The translations under genes were made by a program, and so were the position numbers. The notes beneath the pieces are model-generated. The model made no database searches and was not told where the DNA came from. It was given only the letters and a program-made list of their open reading frames with translations. Below are positions 43,930 through 56,270 of a DNA stretch of 64,000 nt, in pieces. The stretch's first letter is position 1; each line of letters opens with the position of its first letter. Origin of the DNA: Cryptomeria japonica (lineage: Eukaryota; Streptophyta; Pinopsida; Cupressales; Cupressaceae); the NCBI RefSeq assembly GCF_030272615.1, contig NC_081410.1, positions 189,553,619 through 189,617,618 of the forward strand, given 5' to 3'.

Positions 43930-44990
43930 TTCTAATCTAATATGTCTTCTTTGATAGCGACAAAGACAATGTCCTCATTTGTATCTACCTCAGATTCTTC
44001 ATCTCTAATACCTTCATCCACTGCAATGAGACAATTTATTTTTCCTTTTCCTTTAAACTTCCTATATTTCTATCATTTTTCCTTATTATCACCATTAGGA
44101 CAGTTAGCAACAATATATCCTATCTGGTTACATGCAAAACATTTCAATGGTAATTTTTCTCTATACTTACCAGTACCTCTGGGTAACCACTTGGCCAATA
44201 ATGTTTCCAGTTCCATCAGGCTATCTTCATCATCTACCTCTTTGCTGGATCTAGATTCATGACTGTAACTTACTTCTCTGATTTTCCTTACTAGTGGGGT
44301 TGAGACTGAGGATTTAAATGCAGATTCTAACCTCTGAACACTTCCATCAAAACCATTTAATTCAAATGCAATAAATTTACCAATAATAGAGTCAAGAGTT
44401 ACCTTTGTCTTGTCAAATGATTTGAGTTCTTGAATGGCTGCAACTCTGATAGCGTAGACTGGTAGAAGGGTTCTCAATACCTTGCTAACCACAATGGTAT
44501 CATCCACTGTACCTCCAACACTTTTGATTTCTCTAATTATCTCATTGATTCTCTGACCATACTATTGAATGTTTTCTCCTTCAACCATTCGCATATCATC
44601 AAATTTTCCTATGAGACTCTCTTCCTTAGCTATCTTTACATGCTCACCACTGCCATAGATTTGTTCCCGTTTCTTCCAAACTTCATGTGCAATCTCCAAT
44701 CCATGAGCATCAACATATTCTGAATCTCACAAGGTATTGATGATGGATTCCAATGCTTGGTTGTTCTCCTATTGCTTCTTCTTCTGATCATCTGATAGAG
44801 TTTCACTAGGCAAGTTATACTTAGTAACAACATGATCCCAATACTGACTTCCTAAGATCTTGAGGTAAATCTTCATCCTATCACTCCAGATTTTGTAGTT
44901 ATCTCTATTGAACTTTGGACCCTCTCTCTTCATCATTTTCTCCTAGATATTTTGCTCAAGCTATTAGGATTATACTCAAGAGGACCTGGA
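43930..44990 (-). pseudogene. Element 2 gag
   Basis: VVSKVLRTLLPVYAIRVAAI and IGKFIAFELNGFDG are UBN2-type gag blocks. The knuckle CFACNQIGYIVANC near 44130 has His replaced by Tyr. The N-terminal third, up to the primer-binding site at 44993, is interrupted by stops. Same frame as the protease. Confidence 0.8.
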
Positions 44991-45006
44991 ATGCTCTGAT
45001 ACCAAT

Positions 45007-46401
45007 TGATAATATGATGAAACTATAAAGATTCAGCCAACTACTGAGAGGGGGGTGAATTAGCTGATAGAAAATTAACTAAAATTTCACCAAACTTATT
45101 TCCAACTTAGAATCAACTCACAAAGTTTACAGGTTTAGTCACTTAAAATAAATCTACGACCGCACTGTTAAACATTACCAGTTGACCTAATACTTTAATG
45201 ATATAATGCAACAGATCTAAAAATTAAATACCATTTGACCAAAACCTTAAACCACTTCACTAATATCAATAATAACATATTTCAGATCATTTCTAGTCAT
45301 TTAAATATATCTATGTAGATTTACCAGTCATTCATATCAACCATACCAAAAAACACATCATAAAATCATTCACCACTTGACACAATGATTTTTCACGTGG
45401 AAACCCAAATGGGAAAAACCACGGTGGGGATGAATACCCACAAGTATTCTTTGAACTCTTCTGAAGTTCGCCCTGTTAGGAGTCAATCCTGGTTAGAAGC
45501 TTATACAATAATGTTCTATTAGGAACAGATCCGGTTATGGACCACCCGGTTAAGGGATTGACTACAAATACCCTGTTAAAGGTAATACCCTGTTAAAGGA
45601 AACCTTAGTGGAGGATTTAAAATCCAAGCTAATGGATCACTTGGTTAGAGGATTTCAACAACAAGCTTGGTAGAGCTTACCTTGTGAGGGGATTTCAAAA
45701 CTTCTATAATGGTTAGAGAACAACAGGTTCTTTGACCAATCTGGAAATAACACTTCCTTGTTGATTCAGATCCTTTACTGCTCCTATCTGCCTTCACACC
45801 ATTCTGCAGACACACCTCCTGCTTTGGCAACAATCACTTTCACACTCTATCAAATTTCCAACACTTAATTCAATCAATCCATTGACCTTATAAGAAAATA
45901 CATTAGGTTGATAACACAACATAGACACTACGATTCTCATAGAGATTACAAACACATCAATTCAATCTTGATCGTTAGATTACATTGCAATCAATTTCAC
46001 ATTCTTCTAGGCATCTACAACTGCTCCTAGATCACCATACTTTGAATATTGTAACTCATCACGCATTTGTCACTTCATACTATGTATTTGATCATTCCCA
46101 AGATAAACGGTTATCTTTACGCACCAAAACCATCTAGAAACTTATCACATGAAACATGCATACGTGGCATCTTCATCACCAATCATAAACCATCACAACC
46201 AATCTCCAAGCTTCATCAATTAGGGTTCTTCTTCTCAATTGGTTAACATTACCAGTGGAACTTCACTACTTCAATACTAGTTGCTTTTACTGCTTCATTA
46301 CTGGTTGCTTTTATTGCTTCATTACTAGTTGCTATACTACTTCATTACCGACTTCTATTGACATCAATGACAATACTTCCAATCTTCCTGCAATGCCAAC
46401 A
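45007..46401 (-). repeat. Element 2 5' LTR
   Basis: Minus-strand start TGTTGGCATTGCAGGAAG at 46401, end ...ATTATCA followed by the primer-binding site. R hairpin complement at 45394-45420, U5 motif at 45042-45063. It aligns end to end with the 3' LTR, with scattered substitutions and small indels. Confidence 0.9.
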
Positions 46402-46406
46402 AAAGG

Positions 46407-47295
46407 CTATCTAAAGAATGCTCCACATTCCTTTGTGTTTGATGCTATCGTCTTATAGCTTTAGATTTAATATATATGTTCTATGGATATTTCACTCGTA
46501 TCTTCTCAAGTCTTTGATGTTGTCGTAGTTGGTTTCTGGTGAATGCAATATGTTGGTAGTTTGGTTGTGTGTTAGGACTGGTCTAGAAAATGCTCTACAT
46601 TTCTCTGTAATGATATTTTTTCTATTCAGGCTTGGTGAACATGCATATAATATTTTTGCAATGTATTAGTTTTAATTTCAAGTGATGAAGTGGTCCACAA
46701 GTATGTTTGACAATGTTCTATCTGATGGATGTGTTGTTTGGGCATTTGGGTATGAAGAAATTTGTATCGGTTTGGATGTGCTATATTTTTTTGGTATGAC
46801 CTATGAAAGAAGTATTTGGGAATGTTTTTGGATATTCAAGGAACATCTCTATTTGGTCCTCATGAAATTTTTTGGTTCTTGTGGTGCCACATTGTATCTA
46901 GAGTTGGCTTTCAGGGTAATTTGTGGTTATCTTGGTGATAGGGCTTATTCTCTTGCCCGTGTTATGCATTTGAGGGTTTGTGCTACCATTAGAGGATATC
47001 ATGAGTTTTCTTTGGGCCTTGATATGTCTCATGGTGATCTACATTGTGTTATTTCATTTTGAAGTTGTGTTTTGGGCCAACTAGTTTAGGGCTACATGTT
47101 TCATCTACTTGTTACCCTATTTCTTACTCAGGAGGTTTTGCACCAGTGTCTATGATGTTTGGGTTTGGATTAAGTTGTTCTAGGTCCAATCCATCTCTTG
47201 GTTTGGACTACTTTCACCACAATCATGTTTTTGAGGTTGACTTGTTGGGGTGATTGCTTATCTCCTATTCTGGCCAACATAATTAAAGTTTTGAG
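46407..47295. other. Unassigned sequence after element 2
   Basis: T/G-rich on the plus strand, with a 126-codon frame (46682-47062) that has no known domain. It should be the old flank of the LTR that element 2 split, but I cannot match it to any LTR here. Confidence 0.35.
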
Positions 47296-47378
47296 ATGGT
47301 ATGTATGTTTGTATGTATGTATGTATATGTATATATATGTGTGTGTGTATATATGTGTGTATATGTATATGTATATGT

Positions 47379-47424
<46 letters not shown>

Positions 47425-47425
47425 G

Positions 47426-47467
<42 letters not shown>

Positions 47468-47470
47468 TAT
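47296..47470. repeat. Compound microsatellite (TATG, TG, CATATA)
   Basis: GTATGTATGT and GTGTGTATAT runs pass into a nearly pure ACATAT hexamer run (47382-47466). Long open frames in all directions here are artefacts of the period. Confidence 0.95.
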
Positions 47471-47888
47471 CCCGGTTCCGTGTACAATTGAGTCGAGACC
47501 ATACGTAAAGGTGACAACCACTTATCCAGTTGATTTAAATGAAGCATCATGTATGCCCCAACTGGATCAATTCACTTATTTCGCACAATTCTTTCAGTGT
47601 TGCCTGATTTATTATGGTCATACAATGAGGGAAGGTGATTGGCCTAGCCTAGAGGAGTCTATACTAAATGATGTGACCAAATCGACCATTGTTTCCCAAT
47701 TCGCATGGCCTCTGGACTAACTCGCCACTTAGGCAAACCACAATCAATCAATGAGTCTTCCCTCTGGTTGGTGGCTAATGGTTCGGGCAAGCGAGCTCTC
47801 GATCAACCGGTCATCCATGCGCTGACTCGACTTGGGAGGTGTGGGAACTTATGGCTGGATGTTCACTGATTGATGTTGGTGGGAGGGG
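47471..47888. other. Non-repetitive island between two microsatellites
   Basis: About 420 bp of ordinary complexity and higher GC. One plus-strand frame stays open to 47720 and reads PVDLNEASCMPQLDQFTYFA and HTMREGDWPSLEESILNDV. I recognise no family. It could be an exon-like relic, or a fragment of an element that once carried the microsatellite. Confidence 0.35.
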
Positions 47889-47915
47889 CACATACATATA
47901 TGTATATATATGTAT

Positions 47916-47968
<53 letters not shown>

Positions 47969-48307
47969 AATATATATATATATACATATACATATACATA
48001 TGCATATACATATACATATATGTATGTATGTATATGTATATATATGTGTGTGTATATGCATATGTGTATATATATATATATGCATACATATATGTATATA
48101 TGTATATATACATATACATATACATATGCATATACATATAGATATATATATGTGTGTGTGTGTATCCATATATGTATATATGTATATATATGTATGTATG
48201 TATATGTATATATATACATACATATATACATATATATACATATACATATATGTATACATATATAAATATACATGTATACATATATACATATATATGTATA
48301 CATATAT

Positions 48308-48349
<42 letters not shown>

Positions 48350-48443
48350 GTACATATACATACATATACATATACACACACACACACACATATGTGTGTG
48401 TGTGTGTGTAAGTATATGTATACATATACATATACACATGTAT
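47889..48443. repeat. Compound microsatellite, about 550 bp
   Basis: CATATA, TATG, TG and CA runs, including a pure CA run at about 48310-48341. Six-frame open regions over it are spurious. The gypsy-type LTR begins inside it at 48444. Confidence 0.95.
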
Positions 48444-50235
48444 TGTAATGTCCCACCAGGAACCCCAAAGGAAAACCCACAACAAGGGTGAAACAATTTT
48501 TATTTTTTTTATAAGTATAAATGTATAAAGTGTATAATACACAACATGCACGATAAAACACAAGCGGAAGACTTACACCAGAATTCCTTTAGGGTTACCA
48601 CTGATGAATTAAAACCAAAAGTTAAATTCCACAATTAAGGTTAATCCAATAATCCATCAAAAACTCATAGAACATTTTAAGCCATATGCAATAACAGATT
48701 ACACCATTGAAAGATTGAAAAGATACAATATAATTTCTCTTCAATAAGCATTTACACATATCATAAAGGAAGCTGATAAATAAAATCCCAAACTTAGGAT
48801 TACATTTCTCTTCCAATACATGGCTCTCCAAAAAGAATATAAAGATACAACTAACCAAATACAAGGTTACAAAAGTTCATGATACAATGACCACATAGGT
48901 CTCCAAATAACAATAATCTCCAAACATGAGATAAAGAATGAGCCACGAACTACATGAACACCTACGAAGCCAATCATCGCATGAAGGCACGAACAAGAAC
49001 ATCCAATGGGAAGTGGCACTACCACTCGACCATGTAATTCCCAAAATGTAATCACCCCATCGTGCTAGGAGATAGCAGAGGACCCTCAAGAAAGAAAAAG
49101 CATGACATGGTTGACAGAACAAAATGACTCCATGACAACACAATATGACTCCACAATATCCAGGTGACTCAACATCACAAATACACAAGTGACTCAATAT
49201 CACAAAACACAAGTGAACCCAAAGAGAGAGTGTCATTGCATAGCTTATGATGGTTACCATGGTCGGCCTCCATAGGTCTCGACCCGCATCTTGGGTTTAT
49301 CCTGGTAACCTTTCTCGAACCTCCGACTCCAACTAAGTCTCATGCAGACCCTACCAACCTTTCGTGAAGACAAGGTGGTCGGTTTTCTATTCTAGGTCTT
49401 CTCACTACATTATGAGCCCTGTACAAGCACTCACCTATGTGCGAGGTACAATATCTTATTTAATGTTATGAACTACCCACCTAATCAATTAATTAGATTA
49501 TCACTTATTAGCTGACTTTCAATGGGTTATCCTGTCAACCACTTTGGGCACAACCCCCACTCGAAAACCACTCTCTCAAAGGACACTAAACAAACATGGT
49601 CACTCCATGAGGACCCTATGGCGAATCAGACAACCATAACACCATTATCCAAAAACAAGTGGTCAAAACAAGGACATACTGACTCTTGGTTAACCATAAG
49701 GAAAAGACACTCCATGGTTAAGACAACAAAGTCATCATATATCACTTGGTCAAAGGTACCAAATACACCACCACAGGACGACTAAACCACAGGCCAGAAA
49801 TAACTCAATTATAACTCTTAGCAAGGAAATTGAATTTCACTAAGTTAGCCCTCGGACAATCTTTGAGAAAATCAACATCATAAGCACTTGCATCTTCATT
49901 GATTGAAAGTTAAATAAAACACTCTTTTACGACATTCACATCTATTGAATTCCAAATCAATATTCCATCAAGAATGAAATCCACATTAAATATTCAATCG
50001 AACAAAAAATGAATTCCTAATAGGCATTTTAATCCATTTCCAAAATATATCCAAATTTACCAATTCGAATTACTAATTCATGCCTTGATTTTCATAAATA
50101 AATTTATTAATCCACATAATAAAAATCACATGAAAATTACCATTTTTATTTCATTAAAAACCTACTCTAAAAATATTTTATTTTATAGAAATTAAATTCA
50201 TAGCACATAAAAATTTGTACTGCGAAGGGTACAAG

Positions 50236-50490
50236 GTCGCGCAGGGGGCCAAGGCCTACCCGCGGTAGTGCTGCTACCGAAGCTGTAGGGACTACCTGCC
50301 GGTAGTACTACTGTCGACCGGTAGCAGGCCTACCGACTGTTAGTGCTGCTACCACCGGTAGCAGACGCTGCTGACTGGTAGCACTGCTACCAACCGGTAG
50401 TATTGCTATCGTCCGGTAGCAGTCCCGCCGACCAGTAGTACTGCTACCTGTGGGTAGCAGACACTACCGACCTACATGGTGGGGCTAGCC
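50236..50490. repeat. GC-rich palindromic minisatellite in LTR J
   Basis: Irregular copies of CCGGTAGYRNTGCTACC, about every 25-40 bp. GGTAGCACTGCTACC at 50377-50391 is a palindrome with 7-bp arms. GGTAGTGCTGCTACC at 50264-50278 is found unchanged in LTR L at 61778-61792. It is much more GC-rich than the surrounding DNA. Confidence 0.85.
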
Positions 50491-50586
50491 CGCTACAGGG
50501 TAAGGTAAGGTCAACTTTATAAAAATTCACCCTTAGCAAATAAAATTGATTAACATGAAAATGATTCCTCTCCTGTTCACTTCATG

Positions 50587-50615
50587 AGCACACACACACA
50601 CACACACACACACAC
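50587..50615. repeat. CA dinucleotide run
   Basis: About 14 CA units inside LTR J, between the palindromic minisatellite and the inner LTR part. Confidence 0.95.
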
Positions 50616-52379
50616 AGTGCCAAAATCCAAATTACAAAGCGATATTTACCAATAAGGTAAATGGTGAAATAAAATCACACAAGAACCCAATAAATAATGA
50701 TTTAGGCAACAATAGAAGGATTCAATAGGTAGGAGATGGGTTAAAATAAATTTCCTTACTTCCATACACAGGAAGAATTCCTTGCATGTAGCAAAAGGCA
50801 ATAACCAATTTTGCCAACATAAACCCCAAATCTTGGGCAATTAGATACTAGAAAACACACAACAAACTAAATCTAATTCTTTCTATTCCAAATAGAAGAG
50901 GTAATTCAAGAAGTTGATTTTCAAGAACAAAAATATAGAGGAAATAGAGAAATGAACCATTTCTTTCCTATAAGCAGTCATATGATATAAGCTTCACAAA
51001 ATCAACAATAACAAGCACTCTTTCTTCCATTCCAATCATGCCACAAGAATCTACAAAGAGATTTGCATTTTTTTTTCAACACATAGGAAGCAACTGAAAT
51101 ATTCAAATTTAAATTTCAAACAAGAAGAGATTATCCAACCTGGAAGCAAACTAGCAAGAAAAATGATGGAAGAATCCCAGTCCTTGCAAACCAAATCAAA
51201 TTCCAACTCCTCTTTCAAAATGGTTTTTCCAAATTTCTCTTCCAAATTTTTTGCCTCCTCTTCCCGTGAATTTCCAGGAATATATGGGAAAACAATTCCA
51301 ACCTAAAATTTCTAGGTTAAAAGTTTTCTCCACCAATCAGATTAAATTATTTAAAAAGTAAAAAGCAATCAGATTTGCCCATTTTCCATAAACAATTCTT
51401 TTCCAACAAACAAAATACAAAAGTCAAATGGAAAGGTAAAAAGGAAAAGCTTTTATTAATTTTCTATTTCCATTTTCACAATACTTTCTTTCAACATAAG
51501 CATTTAAAATTTAAATGGCTAGGCAATTATTTATTTCCTTCCATAAAATATATTAATGCAACTTTACACAATAAAATAAACCATTTAACCATTTAATCTA
51601 GCAAATTATTAGTTTAATTAAATCAATAATCTCATGGGCATAATAATTAACTAACTACGCCAACATAATAATAACATCATCTACTTAATTAAATAACCAT
51701 TTAAATAAATGGAAACATGCACAACGAAAGATGATCAAATGATGACACACAAATGACCAAACCAAAGTACTATGACTCGCATACCGGCCAGACGGGAAAG
51801 ACAACCTACTGACAACACTCACATGAGTGTAATTGAGGGTCAAGTTAGGGTCCAACAACTATATCCTCCACTCCCATCAGACATATAAGGCACGCTCAGA
51901 CCTGTGAAGTCGGGTGGAGACAATACCCCGTACCTACCTGATACTAGTACCTACAATGTCCTGCACCAAAGAATCCACACATGCATATAGATAAATATAT
52001 ATACAGACATGACACGCACATCGATGAAGGAGAATCGTGACGTTCCCTATCTCACCGGAGTGAGTGAAGGAAAATCATCCCCTCGCATCCCAATACACTT
52101 GCAAACACACAACATATAAATAATGCATCGCACATATAAGGTAAGAGTGTCAGTCCATGATAATGATCCATAAAATAACATTAATCATAAGCACTGAGAT
52201 ACTACATAAAATCATACACCACAAATCCATATAGAGCATGCAATAACATCACATAAAATCTGAATCAATATACAATAATGTTCCACTGAAGTCAATCAAA
52301 AACATACAAAAAGAGTCTGGTCAAGGAGGGGTGCTACATCCTCCCCCCAAGCCAAGGATTACTCTTGGAAGCCTAAAAA

Positions 52380-52546
52380 AAATAAGAATAAATCTCTCTC
52401 ATCTTTGCTACATCCTTCCATGTTGCTGAGGTCTCATCACTTGGGTCCCATAGGACCCTTACTTGATTGATGGTACATCCCCTAAGGGTCAAATCTTGAT
52501 GCTGAAGAATGCGCATGGGCTCCATGGAAAGCTGCTCATCCTTGAC
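52380..52546 (-). pseudogene. Gypsy integrase C-terminal chromodomain-like tail
   Basis: VKDEQLSMEPMRILQHQ, then TINQVRVLWDPSDET, then ATWKDVAKMREIYSYFF and a stop. The spacing of the V.W and ATW motifs and the closing (Y/F)P.(F/L)F-like end match the chromodomain of plant chromoviruses (Tekay/Del-like). It follows integrase after one stop at about 52547. Such domains guide insertion to heterochromatin. Assignment to a lineage is tentative. Confidence 0.65.
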
Positions 52547-53860
52547 CTACAAAGCATTCCAATCAAGAACATGGGTCACATTAGGATGATAAGGTTGAAG
52601 AACAGAAACAAGAAAGACATCATGGATACAGGATAGACTCGGTGACAAGGCAAGATGATAGGCAATAGGTCCTATCCTCTCAAGGATCTCAAAAGGGCCT
52701 ACAAAATGAGGTCCCAACTTAGAACCCTTTCCATAATGGATCAGACTCTTCCATGAATGCACTCTCAAAAACACATGATCGCCAACAAAAAATTGATGAT
52801 CTACTCTATGGGCATCAACATACTTCTTCTGCCTATCCTGAGTAGCAACCAAATGCCCACGAATCTGCTCAGCCTACTACTCCATCTCATGAAGCAAAAC
52901 CGGTCCTAAATGCACCCTATCCTCCAACTGATCCCAACTCAAAGGAGTATGGAAATGATGACCATACAATGCCTGGAAGGGAGACATGCCTATGGAGCTG
53001 TGATATCCATTGTTATAAGCAAACTCCACAAGGAAAATATATTCCTCCCAATGCGACTGCTGGTCCATAACATACATGCGAATAATGTCCTCCAAAACCT
53101 GATTCACATGCTCAATCTGACCATTGGTCTCTGGGTGATAAGCTGAACTGAAGTTCAACTAGGTTCCCAAATTATGCTGAAGTGAGGTCCACAAGGCTGA
53201 AGTAAAGACAAGGTCTCTATCAGAAATGATCTACCTTGGGATCCCATGCAACCTCACCACATCTTCCAAGAAGACTTGTGCCACCACTGCTGTTGTATAA
53301 GAAGATCGAATAGGAACAAAATGAGCAACTTTGGTCAATCTATCAACAATGACCATGATGGCATCATGACAATACGAAGAAACAGGCAACCCTACAATGA
53401 AATCCATGGAAATGATATCCCATTTCCAATCCAGTATCAAATTAGGTTGTAAAAGCCCTACAGGGTGCTGATGCTCCACCTTCACCCGCTAAGATTCCAA
53501 GCACTTCAATACAAAATAAACAATGTCATGTTTCATACCAGCCCATTGATATAACTTCTTAAGATCTGCATGCATCTTCTTGACACCAGGGTGTGCCAAA
53601 TAAGATGCACGATGGGCCTTAGTCATGATCAAAACACGAAGAGCCTCCAAAGAAGGTACATAGATCCGTCCAAGATGTTGAAGAAGACCATCTGACTCAA
53701 GAGTATATCCAAAATATCTACCCTCCAATGGTTTTCCAGACTCCACCACAACTCTAACATCCGGATACCAGGTGTCCCGAGGAAGAAATCCAAGAATTCT
53801 CTTGCTCAAGTCCACACCAAGGGACAATGCTGCAACCTCATGCTACCTACAACTCAAAGA
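52547..53860 (-). pseudogene. Gypsy integrase
   Basis: The zinc domain HRASYLAHPGVKKMHADLKK and FVLKCLES (last Cys to Ser) is at 53650-53489. Then WDIISMDFIVGLPVS (first Asp), DRLTKVAHFVPI, a broken stretch 53231-53159 where the second Asp lies, NFSSAYHPETNGQIEHVNQ (last Glu) and the C-terminal DRQKKYVDAHRVD, KLGPHFVGPFEILERIG, YHLALSP. Frameshifts and stops divide it into four open pieces. Confidence 0.85.
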
Positions 53861-54031
53861 ATTTGCCACTACATTATCTTTCCCCTAAATATAACGAACG
53901 TCAAAATCATACTCACAGAGGAATTCCATCCATCTTCGCTATCGAGCATTCAAGTTCGGTTGCGTGAAAATATATTGCAAACTACGGTGATCACTATGCA
54001 GCTCAAACCGACGCCCCAATAGAAAATGTCT

Positions 54032-54403
54032 CTATCTAACCAACCCATGCACTACCACTACCAACTCAAAGTCATGAACTGGATAGTTTAACTCGTGATC
54101 CTTGAGTTTGCAAGACTCATAGGCAACCACACATCCATCCCGCATAAACAACGCACCTATACCTTCTAAAGAGGCATATGTGCATACCATGAAATCTTTG
54201 GATGGATTAGGAACTACCAAAATCAGAGCACTAACAAGGAGTTCCTTCAAGGTACAAAAAGCTAATTCGCACTGTTCTGACCAAACAAATTTTTTTCCCT
54301 TCCTCTGGAGATAAGTAATCGGGTGGCCTTGTCCAAGAAAAAATTTGAACAAAGCGATGGTAATATCTAGCCAAACCCATGAAACTTCAAACTTCAGTAA
54401 CAT
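54032..54403 (-). pseudogene. Gypsy RNase H
   Basis: ITYLQRKGKKFVWSEQCELA opens the linker. FMVCTYASLEGIGA has Tyr where the family has the catalytic Asp (T-D-A-S), so the site is lost. VAYESCKLKDHELNYPVHDF, ELVVVVHGL follow. It directly continues RT on the same strand. Confidence 0.85.
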
Positions 54404-54439
54404 TGGTCAGTGTTGGCCAATCCACAATGGCTTGGATCT

Positions 54440-55400
54440 TAGAAGGATCCATGGATACACCTTCTCCCTAAACTATATGACCAAGATAGCTCACCTCTGG
54501 CTGGAAGAAATCACACTTCGCCAAATTTGCAAAAAGTTGATTCTCCCTCAAGCATTGCAATACCTGACGCAAGTGACCCTCATGCTCTTCCATAGATCTA
54601 GAATAAATCAATATGTCATCCAAGAACACAAGGACAAAATGATCAAGGTAGGTACAAAAAATCCCATTGATAAGACTCATGAACACTGATGGCATGTTCG
54701 TCAACCCAAATGGCACCACTGTGAACTCATAGTGACCATAATGAGTACGAAACACCGTCCTATGAATGTATGCATCATGAATGCACAACTGATGATACCC
54801 ATATTTCAGATCTATCTTAGAGAACACCTTGGCTCCCTTCACCTGATAAAAAATATCATCTATCTGAGGTAATGGATATCAATTTTGGATGGTTACCTTA
54901 TTCAATTGTCGATAATCAATGCATAACCGAAGAGAACCATCCTTCTTCTTAATGAAGATAATCGACGCACCCCAAGGAGAAACACTAGGATGAATGAACC
55001 CCTTGGCCAATAATTCCTCAACTTGCAACTTCAACTCACTCAACTCCTGAGTAGTCATCCGATATGGTGCTCTTGAAATAGGTTTCACACCAGGAACCAA
55101 GTCAATGCAAAAAAATAAAGGCCTCACTTTGGAGGCATACCAGGAATATTCAAAGGAAACACATCAACATACTCTCGAAGAATAGGGTGACCATCAAGAG
55201 CGATTTCTCGACTCTCTTCCTCATCCACATCCTCAAGAGTAACTATAAAAAATTGACACCTTTGACGCATGCACCGCCTAAGTTCCTCTATTTTAAAATA
55301 TTGATGATGAAACGAGTCCTATATGCAACCAATCGTGATCTTACAACACAATATATGCACCCTTGAACCCATGCTATACACCACCATGATGAAATTATGA
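54440..55400 (-). pseudogene. Gypsy protease tail and reverse transcriptase
   Basis: The first recognisable part is [16 protein letters not shown] (near 55170), the usual link between protease and RT. RT follows: [62 protein letters not shown] (Asp), [23 protein letters not shown] (active-site LDD). One stop separates 55127-54879 from 54842-54468. All key RT residues are present. The coding region cannot be followed above about 55400; protease core and gag are missing. Confidence 0.87.
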
Positions 55401-56270
55401 GCTATTATACATGAAATGAAAACCTCTATGCTGCTGCCCTCTCACTAATACAATACTAATGAGTTATCCTACATGACTGGTTCACTATTACATGCATGCA
55501 ACCATACTAATGCCGCTACTTTTTCAAGGACACCTACTAGGCATGATTAATTTTATTGCAACATTTATATTACCACGTGAATCCTCATTTAAAACACTAA
55601 GTATGCCAAGCTATTTCATTTTATTTTAGATGACAGCCTTAGGCTGATTTGGGTTTCCATGGAGCTATGTACATCATCATCATGGGTATACTTTTATGGT
55701 CTAAATTTTGGTGATTTCAACAAGGTCTTAGTTTATGCCATCAATCAAGTCATAGTGTCACGTAAGATATGCATATTCTTTTAGTTGCAATGTAATCATG
55801 TAATGCATCCATGTGTCTAGCTTTAATTTCATTCATGTGCCAAGTGTGTCATGGTGTAAATAATTAAGCATTTTCATTCATTGTCTTAGTCATATTTTTG
55901 CATCACTTTATTTTGACATAGTAACTTAAGTGAATGAGTTGTTGAAATTCAACTAATCATAATCATAGAATAATGAAATCTTAAACAACAACTAAACTAC
56001 TCATGAATGAACATATTGGACCCAACAAGTTGCATGTACTATATCAAGGACTTCAATGCTACAAATACTAATTATCATTACGAGAGTTTCAACTACTTCT
56101 TTCAAATTACATAAAAATAGAATTACAACACTTCCATGGGCAGTCCAAACTATTACATATACTCATGATTACAATATTTTTGCTGTTATAATAAACACAA
56201 TTGTGAGTACTACTCGCTTCTTTTTAATAATCCAAATCTAGTACAAAATGACAAGATCTCAATCATAAAG
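55401..56270. other. No gene recognised; 5' part of gypsy element missing
   Basis: AT-rich, stop-rich DNA with no gag, primer-binding site or LTR boundary. The gypsy element is therefore truncated here, or joined to unrelated sequence, before the LTR-like block that ends at 59230. Confidence 0.4.

Larger units (their letters stand above)
39107..46401 (-). mobile_element. Ty1/copia element 2, full length
   Basis: Both LTRs are 1395 bp (46401-45007 and 40501-39107). Between them lie a good primer-binding site (ATTGGTATCAGAGC, 45006-44993), gag, protease, integrase, RT, RNase H and polypurine tracts. Flanks are GAAGG (39102-39106) and AAAGG (46402-46406), a 5-bp duplication with one change. Several stops and frameshifts make the coding region inactive. 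The two LTRs differ at clearly more than a few sites, so the insertion is not recent. Confidence 0.92.
48444..52338 (-). repeat. Ty3/gypsy 3' LTR, 3.9 kb (LTR J)
   Basis: Minus-strand start TGTAGCACCCCTCC at 52338, immediately after the purine tract TTGGGGGGAGGA. Minus-strand end ...GGGACATTACA at 48444. Both termini are inverted versions of TGTARYRCCCC. It is homologous along its length to the solo LTR 60036-63652. Inside are a palindromic minisatellite (50236-50490) and a CA run (50587-50615). Very long LTRs are unusual but known for some plant gypsy lineages. Confidence 0.85.

Noticed and set aside
44073-44262. Plus-strand Ser-rich frame at 43942-44262
   Set aside because: It lies antisense to the gag of element 2, whose minus-strand frame holds the knuckle and UBN2 blocks.
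47170-48563. Several long open frames (up to 250 codons) over 47.2-48.6 kb in both strands
   Set aside because: They are produced by the period of CATATA, TG and CA microsatellites (Tyr-Ile, His-Ile repeats) and appear in many frames at once.
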